Assembly: GCF_018691265.1 (NCBI RefSeq)
Contig: NW_024881322.1
Location: forward strand, 13,355,489-13,419,488
DNA length: 64,000 nucleotides
Direction: 5' to 3'
Origin: Tyto alba
Lineage: Eukaryota; Chordata; Aves; Strigiformes; Tytonidae
Shown: in pieces, positions 50,401 through 62,700 of the stretch
Numbering within the stretch: the first letter of the stretch is position 1
How the letters are laid out: each line of letters starts with the position of its first letter
Translations under genes and position numbers: made by a program
Notes under the pieces: model-generated
Seen by the model: the letters and a program-made list of their open reading frames with translations, nothing else
Told to the model about the DNA's origin: nothing
The model's database searches: none

Positions 50401-53400
50401 GGGGCATATTAGGAGCTACCTTGCTCCCTCACCTTTTTGACTGCTGATGGGAGAGCTAAATCACTTTTCAAGCAGCAAATGAGGTGTTTGGGGGGGAGGG
50501 GGCAAGGATACAATTCCTCATAGTAAGTAAAAAGATAATATTGGACTGACACGTCTTGGGGGATAGCTGGGGGAAAGCCCAAAGGATGAGCAGGGAAGCT
50601 GGGATGATGCCCAGGGACCAGATGTCCAGCTCCACAGAGGTAAGGGGTAGCAGAGGAGGCTTGTCCTCTGCTGCATAACAGCGATGCCGTGACTTATGCA
50701 GAGGCTGCAGGGATGTTGTTTTACATTTTAGAGAGCAGATTGGCAGTTCCATGGGAAAAAAAAAGAGACAGAATATATCTCACTTTGGGAGGAAGGAGCT
50801 CTCTCAGCTCTGGTCGGTTTGTTGGTGCGTGAGGGCGCAGCAGATTTGTGTGCATACAGCACTGTGCTTATTTGTGTGTCGTATGTCTAGGTCAGTGTCT
50901 TTGCTAATAAAAACCCCGCAGTGGTAATTGTCAGGTTTAGTTGCTTAGGTAAGTTAAGGGAATTTGAAAGGTGTTTGTGCATATCCACTGCAAAAAGGCT
51001 CATCCTGAAGAGAAACTATAAAATAAACATCCTTAATCTTCCTTTCAAATTCATATATAGTATTTGCCTTCAATGTGTCTGCTTTCCTAGAGACAGCCAA
51101 GGCAATCTTCTCTACTTACTCCCCCATTCACCAGTTGTATTTTGGATTGCTTGTGATGCTATGGATGTTGATTATGGCCTTCACAACACCGCCTGGTTTT
51201 TCCATAAAATCGTCCTGAGGGATGAGACCACAGCAAATTCTCAGCTGACCAAAAAGCAGCCCAAGGTATTAGTTCAGTGTATTTTCTTTCATGAGTAAGA
51301 AGCAGATAAGATTTCAGCACAAATGGTGCGTTTTAATTATGCTTATAAGTGAAATGCAGAGCAGATGTTGGAAGCACCATTTCAAGTACTGCTTCCTCAT
51401 CCCAGAGGCAACGTTTCAGTGTTAATATTGTATATCTCTCTAAAAATGCTTGATTTGAATAACTTTTTAAGCTGAAATAGCTCGTTGGCCTAGAAGCACT
51501 TCTGAATCCCCATGCATCTCCATGTAAATTCTTTTCTTGTTTCAGATTTTTGAAACATGTACCAAAATATTGTTTCTTTCTTGTTAGCAATTAAAAAAAA
51601 CCCCTTGTATTAGAAACACTTGAAGAATGCAAAGTAAACTTGATATTATCTGACCATCTCACTCCCCTCAATGTAAATTCTCTCTATACATGCACACATA
51701 TAGACATACACATATACACACATATACACATGCACTCTCACATTCCAAACACTCCTGGATGTTGGATCTTAGAATTATATTGTAGGAAATATTAGACTAG
51801 CAAGTGCTGTGCCTACAATTGGAATATTAATGATATTCTCACATTTCTTTGGCTATCACATGCTAAGATCAATATTGACAATACCTTTAAAAATGAGGTA
51901 ATAACTTCAAAACATTTTCAGAAACTTACTTAAAATGGAAAGGGTGCATTATATTAAGCTTAGGGACTAGACCGCTTTTTTCTGCGTTTTTGTTTCTGAC
52001 AGTCTTTGAAAAGCAGGTTGCTTGCGTTAGTAACAGAAATGCAATTTTAGGAGGGCAGAAAGATGCACTAATATTTATATGAAGCTATAATACAGCAAAA
52101 ATTACATGGGCTGTTATTCTACTATATTGCCAGAGGACTGTATTGATCTTCAAAGGGTTAAAGTGCTACTGGGTTACATTAATGTCACCCTTCAGCAATC
52201 ACTGGCCAATAACGTATCAGCAATCAATGCTGCGGCGTGTTGTTCACGACACTCAGTTTTTGGAGACAAGTGGCTGATATATTTTGACAAGAAGAAAAAA
52301 TAGTCTTGGAAATTCTTGTGAATCTTAACTCAGAGGGGAAGATACATGAAACAAACTGCTTCCATTAGAAAAAATGGTAATGTTTGCCTTCATAAGTAAC
52401 AACATTTTATACTCAGTTCAGTGGAGCAGTGAATGAACCAAAACTCTGCTAACCTTCAAAATGGAAAGGATTCTGTAAGTAGGATTTACATAGTCTCAAT
52501 ATTTTATATTTTGAGTGCTCATCACAGCTCGCATAAACTAATACTTAAATATATATTTCCAATAAAGAAAACATTTGACTTCTGGTGGAGTAAAGCAGCG
52601 AGACACGTTTTGGCTTGTGAGTACAGACACAGGTTTCTCAGCCCCTGCTCCTTGCTTTTCCTGTTAGCAATTTTTTTCTATCAAGTTCTCATAATTTGTG
52701 CACATCCAAAGAGGGCAATGCAAGCCTCTTCACTTTGACACAAAAGAAACTTAAAGAAATAAAAAAATAATCAGGCACTCAAACAGCCATAAAGTAGAAG
52801 TACAAAGGAGGGAATAAAAAATAGAGGATGTGAGAGAACGCAAGGGGTTAAAGTTCTGACCACTGTCTGCATATATAAAATTATATCACCTTATCTGAAA
52901 AGTTTAGGCTCAGAAGAAAAGCCTTGGTTTAAAATACCTTTTAGGTTTATTAAATCTTTAGGCTGAAGATTACAGCAAGTGTTTTGTCTTTGGTGAGTAG
53001 CTGTTTGTCTCACTTTATTTACTTGGTATTGGGTATTTGTCAATGTCATTTCATATCTGCAGAAAATTCATACGGTCTATGGAAGTATGTATGTGTGTGA
53101 GTGTGCTGAAGGTCACATGACTGTTTCATCCTATTTGGTGGAGCAGCTTGACTTTTTTTCCCTTGCTTTTGGTGATGGTTGTGAGTGCAGAAGTTGATTG
53201 ACAGATGCATGCCAGAAACCCCCATTCTCCTTTTCAAAGACTACATATGATGGATTGCGATCTTTCAGCTCAGCAGGACACAGGGACCATGCAAGCTGTA
53301 ATTGGTCAGGTATGGAGTCAGCCATTTCTCAACTCCCCTTTTATTTTTTTTTTTTTTCACAAGGGTCTAACCATATGATTCACATAATTCATATTTACAG

Positions 53401-56100
53401 TACCATCTTTCTATCTGTATCTTCAGCTACCAGCGAGTGTAGTACTGAAAGTGAGAAAGGCAAAAGAACCACAATAATCTGGCCAGGGAATCACTAGTTA
53501 AACCTAAAATACCTTGCTCTTCTTCTAATAAACCCGGTTTATAATTTAGTCTGAGCTTTGCCAAATCAATCTATTTATTAATTTGCCATTGTATTTTGTT
53601 TAAATGTGCTGAAGTAGAAGAACTGAGGAGTGAAAGTGTTATGTTTGCTGGGGAGTTGCTTTCTATTTCTAATGCTGTTCATTATTTCTATATTGACTGT
53701 ATTCCTGTACTACAGGCTGTGGATTTTTTTTTTTTTTTTCCCTTTTTTCTTCTTTTACTCCTAACCCAGATAATGTGTGATTGAGCTTGGTAAATGTAGT
53801 AGTCTTTGCTGCTGCAGAGGGGCAGCCTGCAAATTAAACACTGCCACAATCTGAAAGGTCCAGGTGGTCTGCTCGTGCTTCCTAATGCAATCCAGCACAA
53901 CAGCTTTAATAAACAGCTCTATTTAGTTCTCCCTCCCTGTATCCAGGGAAGTGAACTGGTCTGGGGCTGCTGTGATGAAATGCCAGAAGAATATCTCTCA
54001 AAGGCCTCACAAGCTGATTTTTAGAGCTTTTCCGTTTTGTCGTCTTTGTCTTCCAAATGGGTCAGTGAGTCCTTCTCTTTCTGTTTTGTGATTTCTGATA
54101 AGTCTGTAGTTTTTATGTGTGTGTTTTAACCGTGCTGTTTTGAGCTTTAGCCAGAAGAGAGAAGAATCATTGTCTTTTAATTTGCTTCAAATAATAACCT
54201 AAAGTGGGGAAAGAAATTAAATTATTGTGTCCTGATGTACAGGGAGGGCTGTTTTCCTATGAATGCAGCCAGAATCGGATGAGGGTGTCTGTTTTTCTTT
54301 TACTAACAAAATTTTAAGTGCTCAACACTTTCTCATTAACCACTGACTTGTAAATCAGTCTCTGGCAAAGGCTATTTTTTGAACTCTGAAAAGTTTGTGG
54401 TTTTTTGCATATGTTTCCAGTGTAGTGAACGCATGCTGCTGAGGTGATGACATAGTATTTGTGTTTCCTATATGTTGATACAATGGTGGAAAAATACGCA
54501 TCCTACACACTGTTTTCAGCTAAATTATAGCAAAGCACAGAAGTCCCTCAAAGCACATGGTTTATTAATACCATCGTACCCAGTAATGCATTTCTGGGCA
54601 GAAAATGTCAAATATGCAATACCATGTTTACCACAGACTTTTATTGCTTTAAATATTTTAAAAATAGAAGATACATTTTTTATTAAAAATCCCCAAAACA
54701 TTAACAGCTTTGTATTAGGCTGACTTATATCTAAAAAGTGGAGCATGTTTGCCAGTATTACATTGTGTGATAATACGTATTTTAGAGTGGGTTAATTACC
54801 TTTTTGTGTAAACTTGTTCAGTCTTAAGGAAATATATTTAATGATTCTAAGGCAGATAGAGAGGCAAGGTTTCGAGCAAGTACACTTGACAGAAAATGTA
54901 CCCTGAAACCTTGATAAATCTCAAAGCTTGTGATATCTCTTTAATACAACTTTTCCTTTGGCATGTAAGAAAGTATAAGTTAGCTATTTTATGTTTAAAG
55001 CTTGCTAGCTCTTGGGAAGTGATTTTGAAGCTAGAAAGGGTAGGAGCATGGGTTCTTTTCCTGTGTGTAACATTCCAGATTTCACCAATTAAAAAAAAAG
55101 TTCCGTGAATATCTGGAAAAATGTTTATATCTTGTGTTAGTGTATTTCATTTCCTAAAAATCAATAACAAGGGCACGGACTTCAAAGACATTTTCCTATT
55201 TTAGGTGACTAACCTCTTTGGGTTTTTTATGTCAGCATCTATGGATATTATTATTGTGCAACTTAATGTGTTAGGTGTTGTGAACATTTTTTTTAGATCT
55301 GTATGTGTGCATATTTACATGTCAGATGTGTAAGTGTACACATCCAAATGTGTTCATAAATCCACAAAATTTTCAGTTATGTTTTTGTTTTGATTAATTG
55401 ACCAATGTTTGGTTGTTATTAGCTGCATGTGAAGATAGAAGAGAAAGTTTTTATTTTTTTTGGTAAAAACTATGTATTTTCTAGTTGTATAATAAGAGTT
55501 AAAAACTTGGGAAGCACAGAGCAATCAGTATAAGTACCAGGCATTGCTGAAAATAGAAATAGACTTTTTCTATGAACTCTAATACTCAGCTGAGAAGATA
55601 AAATAATTATCAAAAAGCAAACCCTATGCCATGAAATCTTTCCAGACTGTAAGTCTATATTTAGTAATGATAAATAATGAAGATTTACATATTTGGTATG
55701 TGTATGTGTTAAGAAGAGATATTAATTTCCTGACAATACTGTTTTAGAAAAAGTTCTTGAGTCTTTGCTAACATTCAAACCTCCAAAAGCAAAAACTTAA
55801 ATAAATGTTTATCATTTGGCCTTTTTATTTCAGAATTGTATTTTTCTGCAGCTGTGAGAACTAAATTTTGTTTTGACTAATCCTGCACACGTAGCTTTAA
55901 ATTCAGTCTTGTTTGCTGCTAATGGAGTGTGAACTTGCCTAATTAAAAATCCAAACTATACATGTATATCTCTGCTCCAATGGAGATCAGAAACACTAGC
56001 AGTTATTTGTAGTTCAAACACTAGTCTGTGTATGACACGAAAGTAATAGCAGGAGCATGCTGATTTAAAGGCATTTTCAACACCAAGTACTTGTTCATTA
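50401..56100. other. AT-rich DNA; weak coding-like and conserved-element-like stretches
   Basis: No confirmed gene. A minus-strand kinase-like peptide near 50560-50670 and a plus-strand exon-like block at 51091-51265 are covered in the findings. An ACACAT-type microsatellite lies at about 51688-51733, a GTATGTGTGTGAGTGTG patch near 53088-53105, and T runs near 53347 and 53727. Confidence 0.45.
51688..51733. repeat. (ACACAT)-type microsatellite
   Basis: Imperfect alternation of ACACAT, ATATAC and ACATAT units. Minor simple repeat. Confidence 0.75.
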
Positions 56101-56115
56101 AATGCATTTTCCACT

Positions 56116-56117
<2 letters not shown>

Positions 56118-56163
<46 letters not shown>

Positions 56164-56166
56164 TAT
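56118..56166. repeat. Poly(T) run of about 38 bases followed by AT repeats
   Basis: An uninterrupted T run, then an ATATATAT stretch. It could be the reverse of a retroposon poly(A) tail, but no element body is recognisable on the left side. Confidence 0.85.
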
Positions 56167-56690
56167 TTCTGTTTTCATCTGTCCCCAAGAACCAGTGCCC
56201 ACAGTGGCTCCTACTGGTGATGGCAGTGGTAGGCAGAGTGCTGCAATTCTGACCATTACCTAGCACCTGGGTGTCCTGGCTCCAAGGTGCAGAATTGCTT
56301 GTATACCTTCCCTCTGGATTTCCGCCCCCCCCAAGCAAGCAATAAAACAGCCAAGTACTCTGAAGAACAACCTCCTTGCCTAGTGTGTCCAGATCTAGAA
56401 GCTCATTGCTCATTGTGATTTTGATTCATAACTGGAGTGTTTGGAATGAAACCCCGATCCCTGTCAGCAATAGTCTGTAGCATCCTACCTTGCATGCTGA
56501 ACCATAATACCCGTTATTTCTTCAAATGTGTTTTGCTGTTATAGAAACTATTAACTGGAATTTTAGGCCATATTCCTTATATATACTGAGCCCATCTAAA
56601 AGAACAGGTAATTAAATGTGTCATCTAATTATTCCAATTATCTGGTAGTATTTCTCTACCTTCTATGTTTTCTAAAATCTGTACAGTACC

Positions 56691-56696
<6 letters not shown>

Positions 56697-56726
<30 letters not shown>

Positions 56727-56727
56727 C
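56697..56727. repeat. Poly(T) run of about 30 bases
   Basis: Uninterrupted T run ending in CCC. No attached element recognised. Confidence 0.85.
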
Positions 56728-59700
56728 CCAGACCTGAGCTTGTGAGTGACAGGTTAGTTCATCAGCATTACAGCCCTCCTGTTTTTGTCTCATCTCATGC
56801 AGACAGGTCACTGTGTACAATCACCCTTCTGGCTCTGCTATCCCTGGGGGAGCCCAGGCCAGCCTGCCATCTTGATCCACCGGCCTGAGGGCCCGGGCTG
56901 GCTGCACATTTCTGTGTTCACTGGTTCTTGCAAATATAGTAAAATGGGAAGGGGAGGGGGGCAGCTTAAATTAGATCTCTGTAAATTGAGAAGAAGTAAA
57001 TTAGGTAGTTTTTTTCTTCAAATAAGCAGGCATTTGCAGTTATTATTGCTATGTTTGAGTTCTCATTCTACGTGTTAACAGTGTTTATTTTCTATATTTC
57101 AATGGTATCCTCCATGTGATCTCATCATCTAGTAAAAGCTATTTATGCAAGAGTAAACATGCGCTCTTTTCCCATAGTGAGTTGTGCTCTGAAGCCCAAT
57201 TTATGAGACTGATATATTGCTGCAGCTAAGGTGGGTCTTCCTCTTCTGTGTTTTAGTTTGTCGCTTCTAAAATTTTGTTTTGCATTTTTCCCCCCGATTA
57301 ACAGCAACAGCGCAGGGAGATAAATGTTTTGGAGAAGCCACTCATTTCGGTTGCTCATGGGTCACTTTTCAGAAGTTTGACCTGTTGTCAGCATTGTTTT
57401 GTAATGCAGATCAATAGATATCCAGGAGTTTAATTTTTACCAAATGAAAATCAGACCTCTAATATTAGTTTGTCTTGAGCAATCTTTAAGTGATTATTCT
57501 TATAGTAGTAGGCAAGGTCTTTTTCTCTTGGAATAACCATTTCCATCTCTAATCTAATATACATAAGTGGCTATAACAGATACAAAGAGAAAAGAACCAT
57601 CTTCCACATAGATTTAAGACCCATTTTTATAATACATCAAGGAATTGTGCCCTTTTGTCTATATTTTGGGACAAATCCCGTTCTCTCTAGCGAGAATTAG
57701 ACCCATCGCTGCAAGCATGACTACTTGCATAAGTAAGGTCAGACTACTTGCCTGCTTAGTGAATGTCCAGCACAGACACTGTTGTCCTTTACAGTCACCA
57801 GCAGTTGGTTTTTTTGCAGTTCGAGACAGTGAGAGAGTGACTTATGGACAGGTACACACTGACTGTTGTTTTCAGTAGTAGAGAGACAATGTAAACAATA
57901 AGAATCATGTCTGAAAAACTTCAAAAACATATTTTTTAATATTTATGAAGAAGCTGGTATTCTGATAATGAAGCATTCCATCTCCGCAGAAACTCACCGT
58001 TTTATACTCTCTCTAGTATACTGTGTCCTTAAGAATTATTATTGTAAGGAGATGCAGGAATGTGGCTGTAATGTTTTACAGTATAAATATTTGTTGTAGA
58101 AGAGTTTGGATCTTGCTAATTTAATATATGTAAATTCTTTGGTCCTAGGCCTGGATTCCAGCAAAAGAATGCGTTGCTCTGTTGACTTTTGTTTTTACAG
58201 CAGAGAAGATGGATTTTTATCATTTTTTATTCATGCTTAAAAACATTTTCCTTGTTTTCACACCAAATCCAGGTTTTAATTGAAATCAGCACTCTAAATA
58301 CATCTTTAAGTCATTTTTTTCTTATTGAATTTCTTTATTCTTTTCCGTTCTATGCTACACTGATGTCTCATGTATTAGTTTGTGGCTCGGTCCAATTACG
58401 AGATCAAATCTTTAAAAATCTGTGATTTAAACTCTGTGTATATTTACTATTATTCTAATTGTAAGAGAAAAATAAAGCATGTCAGATGACCTTTAAATTG
58501 CTGGGCAAGTGACACTCGTCCAATGATGTAGATTTTTATCTTTTGGCAATGCATTTACATTGAAGTACCCCTGCTGTGTTTTCTAGATTCTAGACCGATA
58601 AACTAAATACCAATCTGGGCCACTTTTGTATGTACAGTACGTAGAAGTGACTGTGCTGAGCCCCTTATCTTACACTGACCTGTAGCTGTAACAAGTCTTT
58701 TATTTTTCTTCTCTGATCTGAACTGCAACTCATAATGGAAGAAAATAAAAGGACAGTGGAAGACAAATTGTATATAGCATTTTCAACATTAAATGAGGAC
58801 ATGGCAAATACTCTTTTTTTTTCCTGTGATTTACGTCTTGCATGGCATTTGCCTGTAACGCTGCTGCTTACTCTGAAATTGTAAAAATGGCAGGAAGAAC
58901 GTCAGATCAGTCAGTTCTGAATGTATCTATGTTTATCTCTCATTAAAGTTAACAGGACTTAAATGCATACTTAAAAGTTGGTCAGCAAATCAGTTAAGTG
59001 CATATAAGAAGTCTGTAGCTGCTGGATCTTCAGGTGCACAGTACAAGACTGATCTCCGTAGGACTCATCGTGTAAATAACACTTTGCAGGATCTGTTCCA
59101 ACTTGCCTATTGAGTAACTGTCATTGCTGATAAATACAACAAAGTCTGGTTTAAATGCTAGCTAAATAACTGCTATGCAAACTCTTTTTTAATTAGCACT
59201 GACTATTAGGAGTAAAGATAGTAACTCAATGCTCTTGAACACTTCTGTTTTTCGAGGATGTCAGGACTACAGGTAGATGGACTATAGCTTCAGGGTTTTT
59301 GTTTTATCGTTGGCTTTGAAACCTCTGTGATATGTTGGACTGTTTCTTCAAAAGAGAAAGATTAGTTGTTGATATTTGCTGCTGATTCTCTGTTGACTGG
59401 TAGTGCTGTTCCATAGGAGAGCTCTATCTAACTGTTAGATCAAAAGAAAATTTTGAAGATCAAGAGACTGTTCTAAATTTCTAGCCATTTTAAAAAGTGG
59501 TAGTGGGAGAAAGTTAAAAAAAAAGGGGGGGGGGGGGGGGGGGGAGGATGGGGGACTCGAAAGACTTTATTCCAAGCCATCCTTACATGGTGAATGATAT
59601 AAATTAAATTTTCTTAAGCTGTTTAGAATAGATTTTGTAGTTACTAATAAGCCTGTTTTTTCTAAGAGTGGTACAGTTTGTATATGCTGTGCTATATTAG

Positions 59701-62700
59701 GTCCAACAAACTTTTGTGCATAGTGTTCTTTTTACTCACATGAGTAATAGCAATTGATGTCATGAACACTGGTGCATGTACTTGAGGAAGTGTGTTTCAG
59801 AGATGAGAACCTTGGAAACGGATCTTGCTCTCTGGTGTAGCTACACAGCTGTCCCGTGCCCTTTGCTCACGTGAGTTTACAGGGTAGGACACTGATAGCT
59901 GTTCTCATCCAAACAGATGGGTCTTGTCTTGATGGGCTTTCCTGTACCATCTTACTGTAAAAGAAATCCAGTAATTTGATAAGCAGTGCTGCAAAATCTT
60001 ACTTGAGAAAGTAGGTTTTGATCCTGTGGTATTTCTGGTGCTACCTAAACTACTTGCTAAGTATGATCTATTCCCATAGCTCCTTCCAGGATGGGGCTCT
60101 GAGCCCACAGATTGGGAAGGGCATTGTAAAGAGAAACAGGACCTTAGGCAAAAGAAAAAAAAAATGTTAGAAAGTAATTCAAGCTATTTCAGTCACTAAT
60201 TCCATCAAGTAATTTTTATTTTACAAGTTCCTAGCATTTTCATGGATCTCAGACTTGTGTGTGTTTAGAAAACACAACCCAGCCACATAACGGCATTTCC
60301 AAAGAGGAGATATTATAAGGGCAACAGTAAAAGATAAAAGTGCCTTTTTAGTCACCCTCTGCTATGGAAACACGAGTTGCAGGCCATAGAAAATAACAGA
60401 GCATGAGGTTTTTACAAGCAGATCAGTGAAAGTCATGTTAATAGTATTACACAACAGCTGCTGTTAGACATATTATGAGAGATAATTCTGTATCAGAATG
60501 TTGTCCTTTTCACTAAACTGTTTACATCTCTAACTGCTTTTCCGCTTACTGAGCCAACTTGTGAAGCTCTAACTCAGCTTTTACTTGAGCTCTGCTCATG
60601 TTTCATGTGCAATGAAGTATAGAAGAGTTTTACTGGAATAAAAAGTCTGTTTTTTTTAAAAGCTGGAGGCTTTAGCCCATTTCTGGAAGTCATGTTTTTT
60701 GAGGGGGGGAAAAAAAAATTAAAAAAAAAAAAGGTAAATTTGCAGCATAGACTAAGACTGGAACAACAATATTAATGACTAAAACATTTCATATCTTTAT
60801 TTTAACTTATGGCTTAAAATCACATTGTCTCCCATGAATAGCACACTGGTATCAGCTTCCATTCCATCAGCTACTATTCATAGTATAACACACTAAAGGG
60901 TGTGATTATTATTTTTTTGTTTAATTTATAACAATAGAGAACTGTGCCTGATTGTTAATGAATCCAGTTTTAAAAACAAAGAAGGGCTAAAGATGCAACC
61001 AAATCTGATAATGTTTAAGTCTGGAAGTTCTGAGATACTGTTATGATGGCTATAGCTGTTGGTACTGGAAGCAGATGCTGCCAAGTGCTGAATGCTTCCA
61101 GAGTCCCAGGCTTCCCACCAATTTGTTAGGCAGGACTCTGTTCCAGCAAGGTCTAGAATGTTTTCAGTCTTCTTTGAAGTCAGGATTAGGCCCTGAAGCA
61201 CATGAGGGGAAATTTTTAATTTGGTATTTCTTTCCTGCTCAGACATTGTTAATGAAGGAAAAATTGAAAGGTTTCCCATGAAAATTCTTCAATTTAAAGT
61301 GAAATAAAATAATCCAGAATAAAGGAGAATTATGCTGCTCTAGGAAACAAACAGCTATTGCAGGATTCCTAGCAGTAAGTCTTACCTTCCCTTCATTGTG
61401 CCCATCCCTTCTGTGTACAAAACGTGCTTCACATTCTTCAAATGGATTATACAAAGCAAAAATAATATCTGCAAACAAGAGGCTCCCATTTTTTTGGAGG
61501 AAAGGTTGAAAGTTGTGGCAAATGTAGAAGTGGCTTCTAATGTGTAAAAATAAAGCAGAGAACATCAAACTCATTTCACTTAGTGTCATTCATGATGATT
61601 TATCATTATAGTCAGGGCTAACTGCAATCTCAGAGCTGAAACAATTTTATCCATTAAGAAGAGAAAAACAACCCCAAAAAACAGAATGTTCCAGCTTGGT
61701 TCTTGTATCCTTAGGGTTGCAATATTGAATTCAGAATTGGGGAAGCTTAATCTTGCAGCCAGATTTGACAAGATGCTGGTTGAACAGTAGGCAGAAGTGA
61801 TGGTTTGTGCATTGTAATGCCCATGGTGGGAAATAAAGAAAGATAAGAAGATTTTTCCAGGAGTCTGGATGCAATATTCACCACCTGCTCCAGCTTCTCA
61901 CCAAAGTAGGCAAGAAAACTTGGGTGTGCAAGTTGGTGTGCAAAGCTCACAATTTCAAAAGCTGACAGCAGACAAACTGGAGTGCTCTAAAACAGCATGT
62001 GAGGGTTTGCAATGGCTCTGAACACAGTTATCATTTGTTTGTTTGTTTTAGTGCTATTGCTTGTTTGAAGGGTAATCAAGAAACCATTTAAGCACATCCA
62101 CAAGTATCCCCACAGATTTACTGGGAAGGCTCACATGAGCACTGTATTATGCATTAGACTATGACGCCAAAGGCTTCCATCTTACCTGGCCTCAACGGGA
62201 TACAGACAGGTACAGCTGAAAAAAAAATAAGAGAGTTCTCCAAATCCTCTCAGTTAATCCTGGAGAATAGGAGTCAGGGGCAGGGCGTAGACAAAAACCT
62301 GGAGGTTGCATCTGAAAGCTTGGAGGGTTGTCCAGTTGACTCATTGGCAGTTGCTCGGAAAATAAGACCTGGATTTTGAATAGTCAAACAACAACAAAAA
62401 AAAAGGATGAAGACTAGATTTTCTTCCCCTGAATATACTGCTTCCTGTTTATTTTTTAAGTCCATGCTGAATTCTTAGCAAGAGGAGAAATTGAGGGTTG
62501 TCCCCTAACTAGGGATTTAGAGTGACTCTGTAATGAATTTAACCCAAGAGGCATTGTGGATATTCAGCAAACCTTTGTTCTGTTCTGCTCATGTCCTTAT
62601 TCTAGACCCATCACTGTAGTTATTAGATCTCAAAGATTACATTCTTTGATCTAGTGCTTTCTAAATCCTTAAACCACAGTTTATTTATTTAAAAGGTTAT

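Noticed and set aside
56021..56413. 130-codon frame containing a lysine run
   Set aside because: The lysine run is translation of the antisense poly(T) tract.
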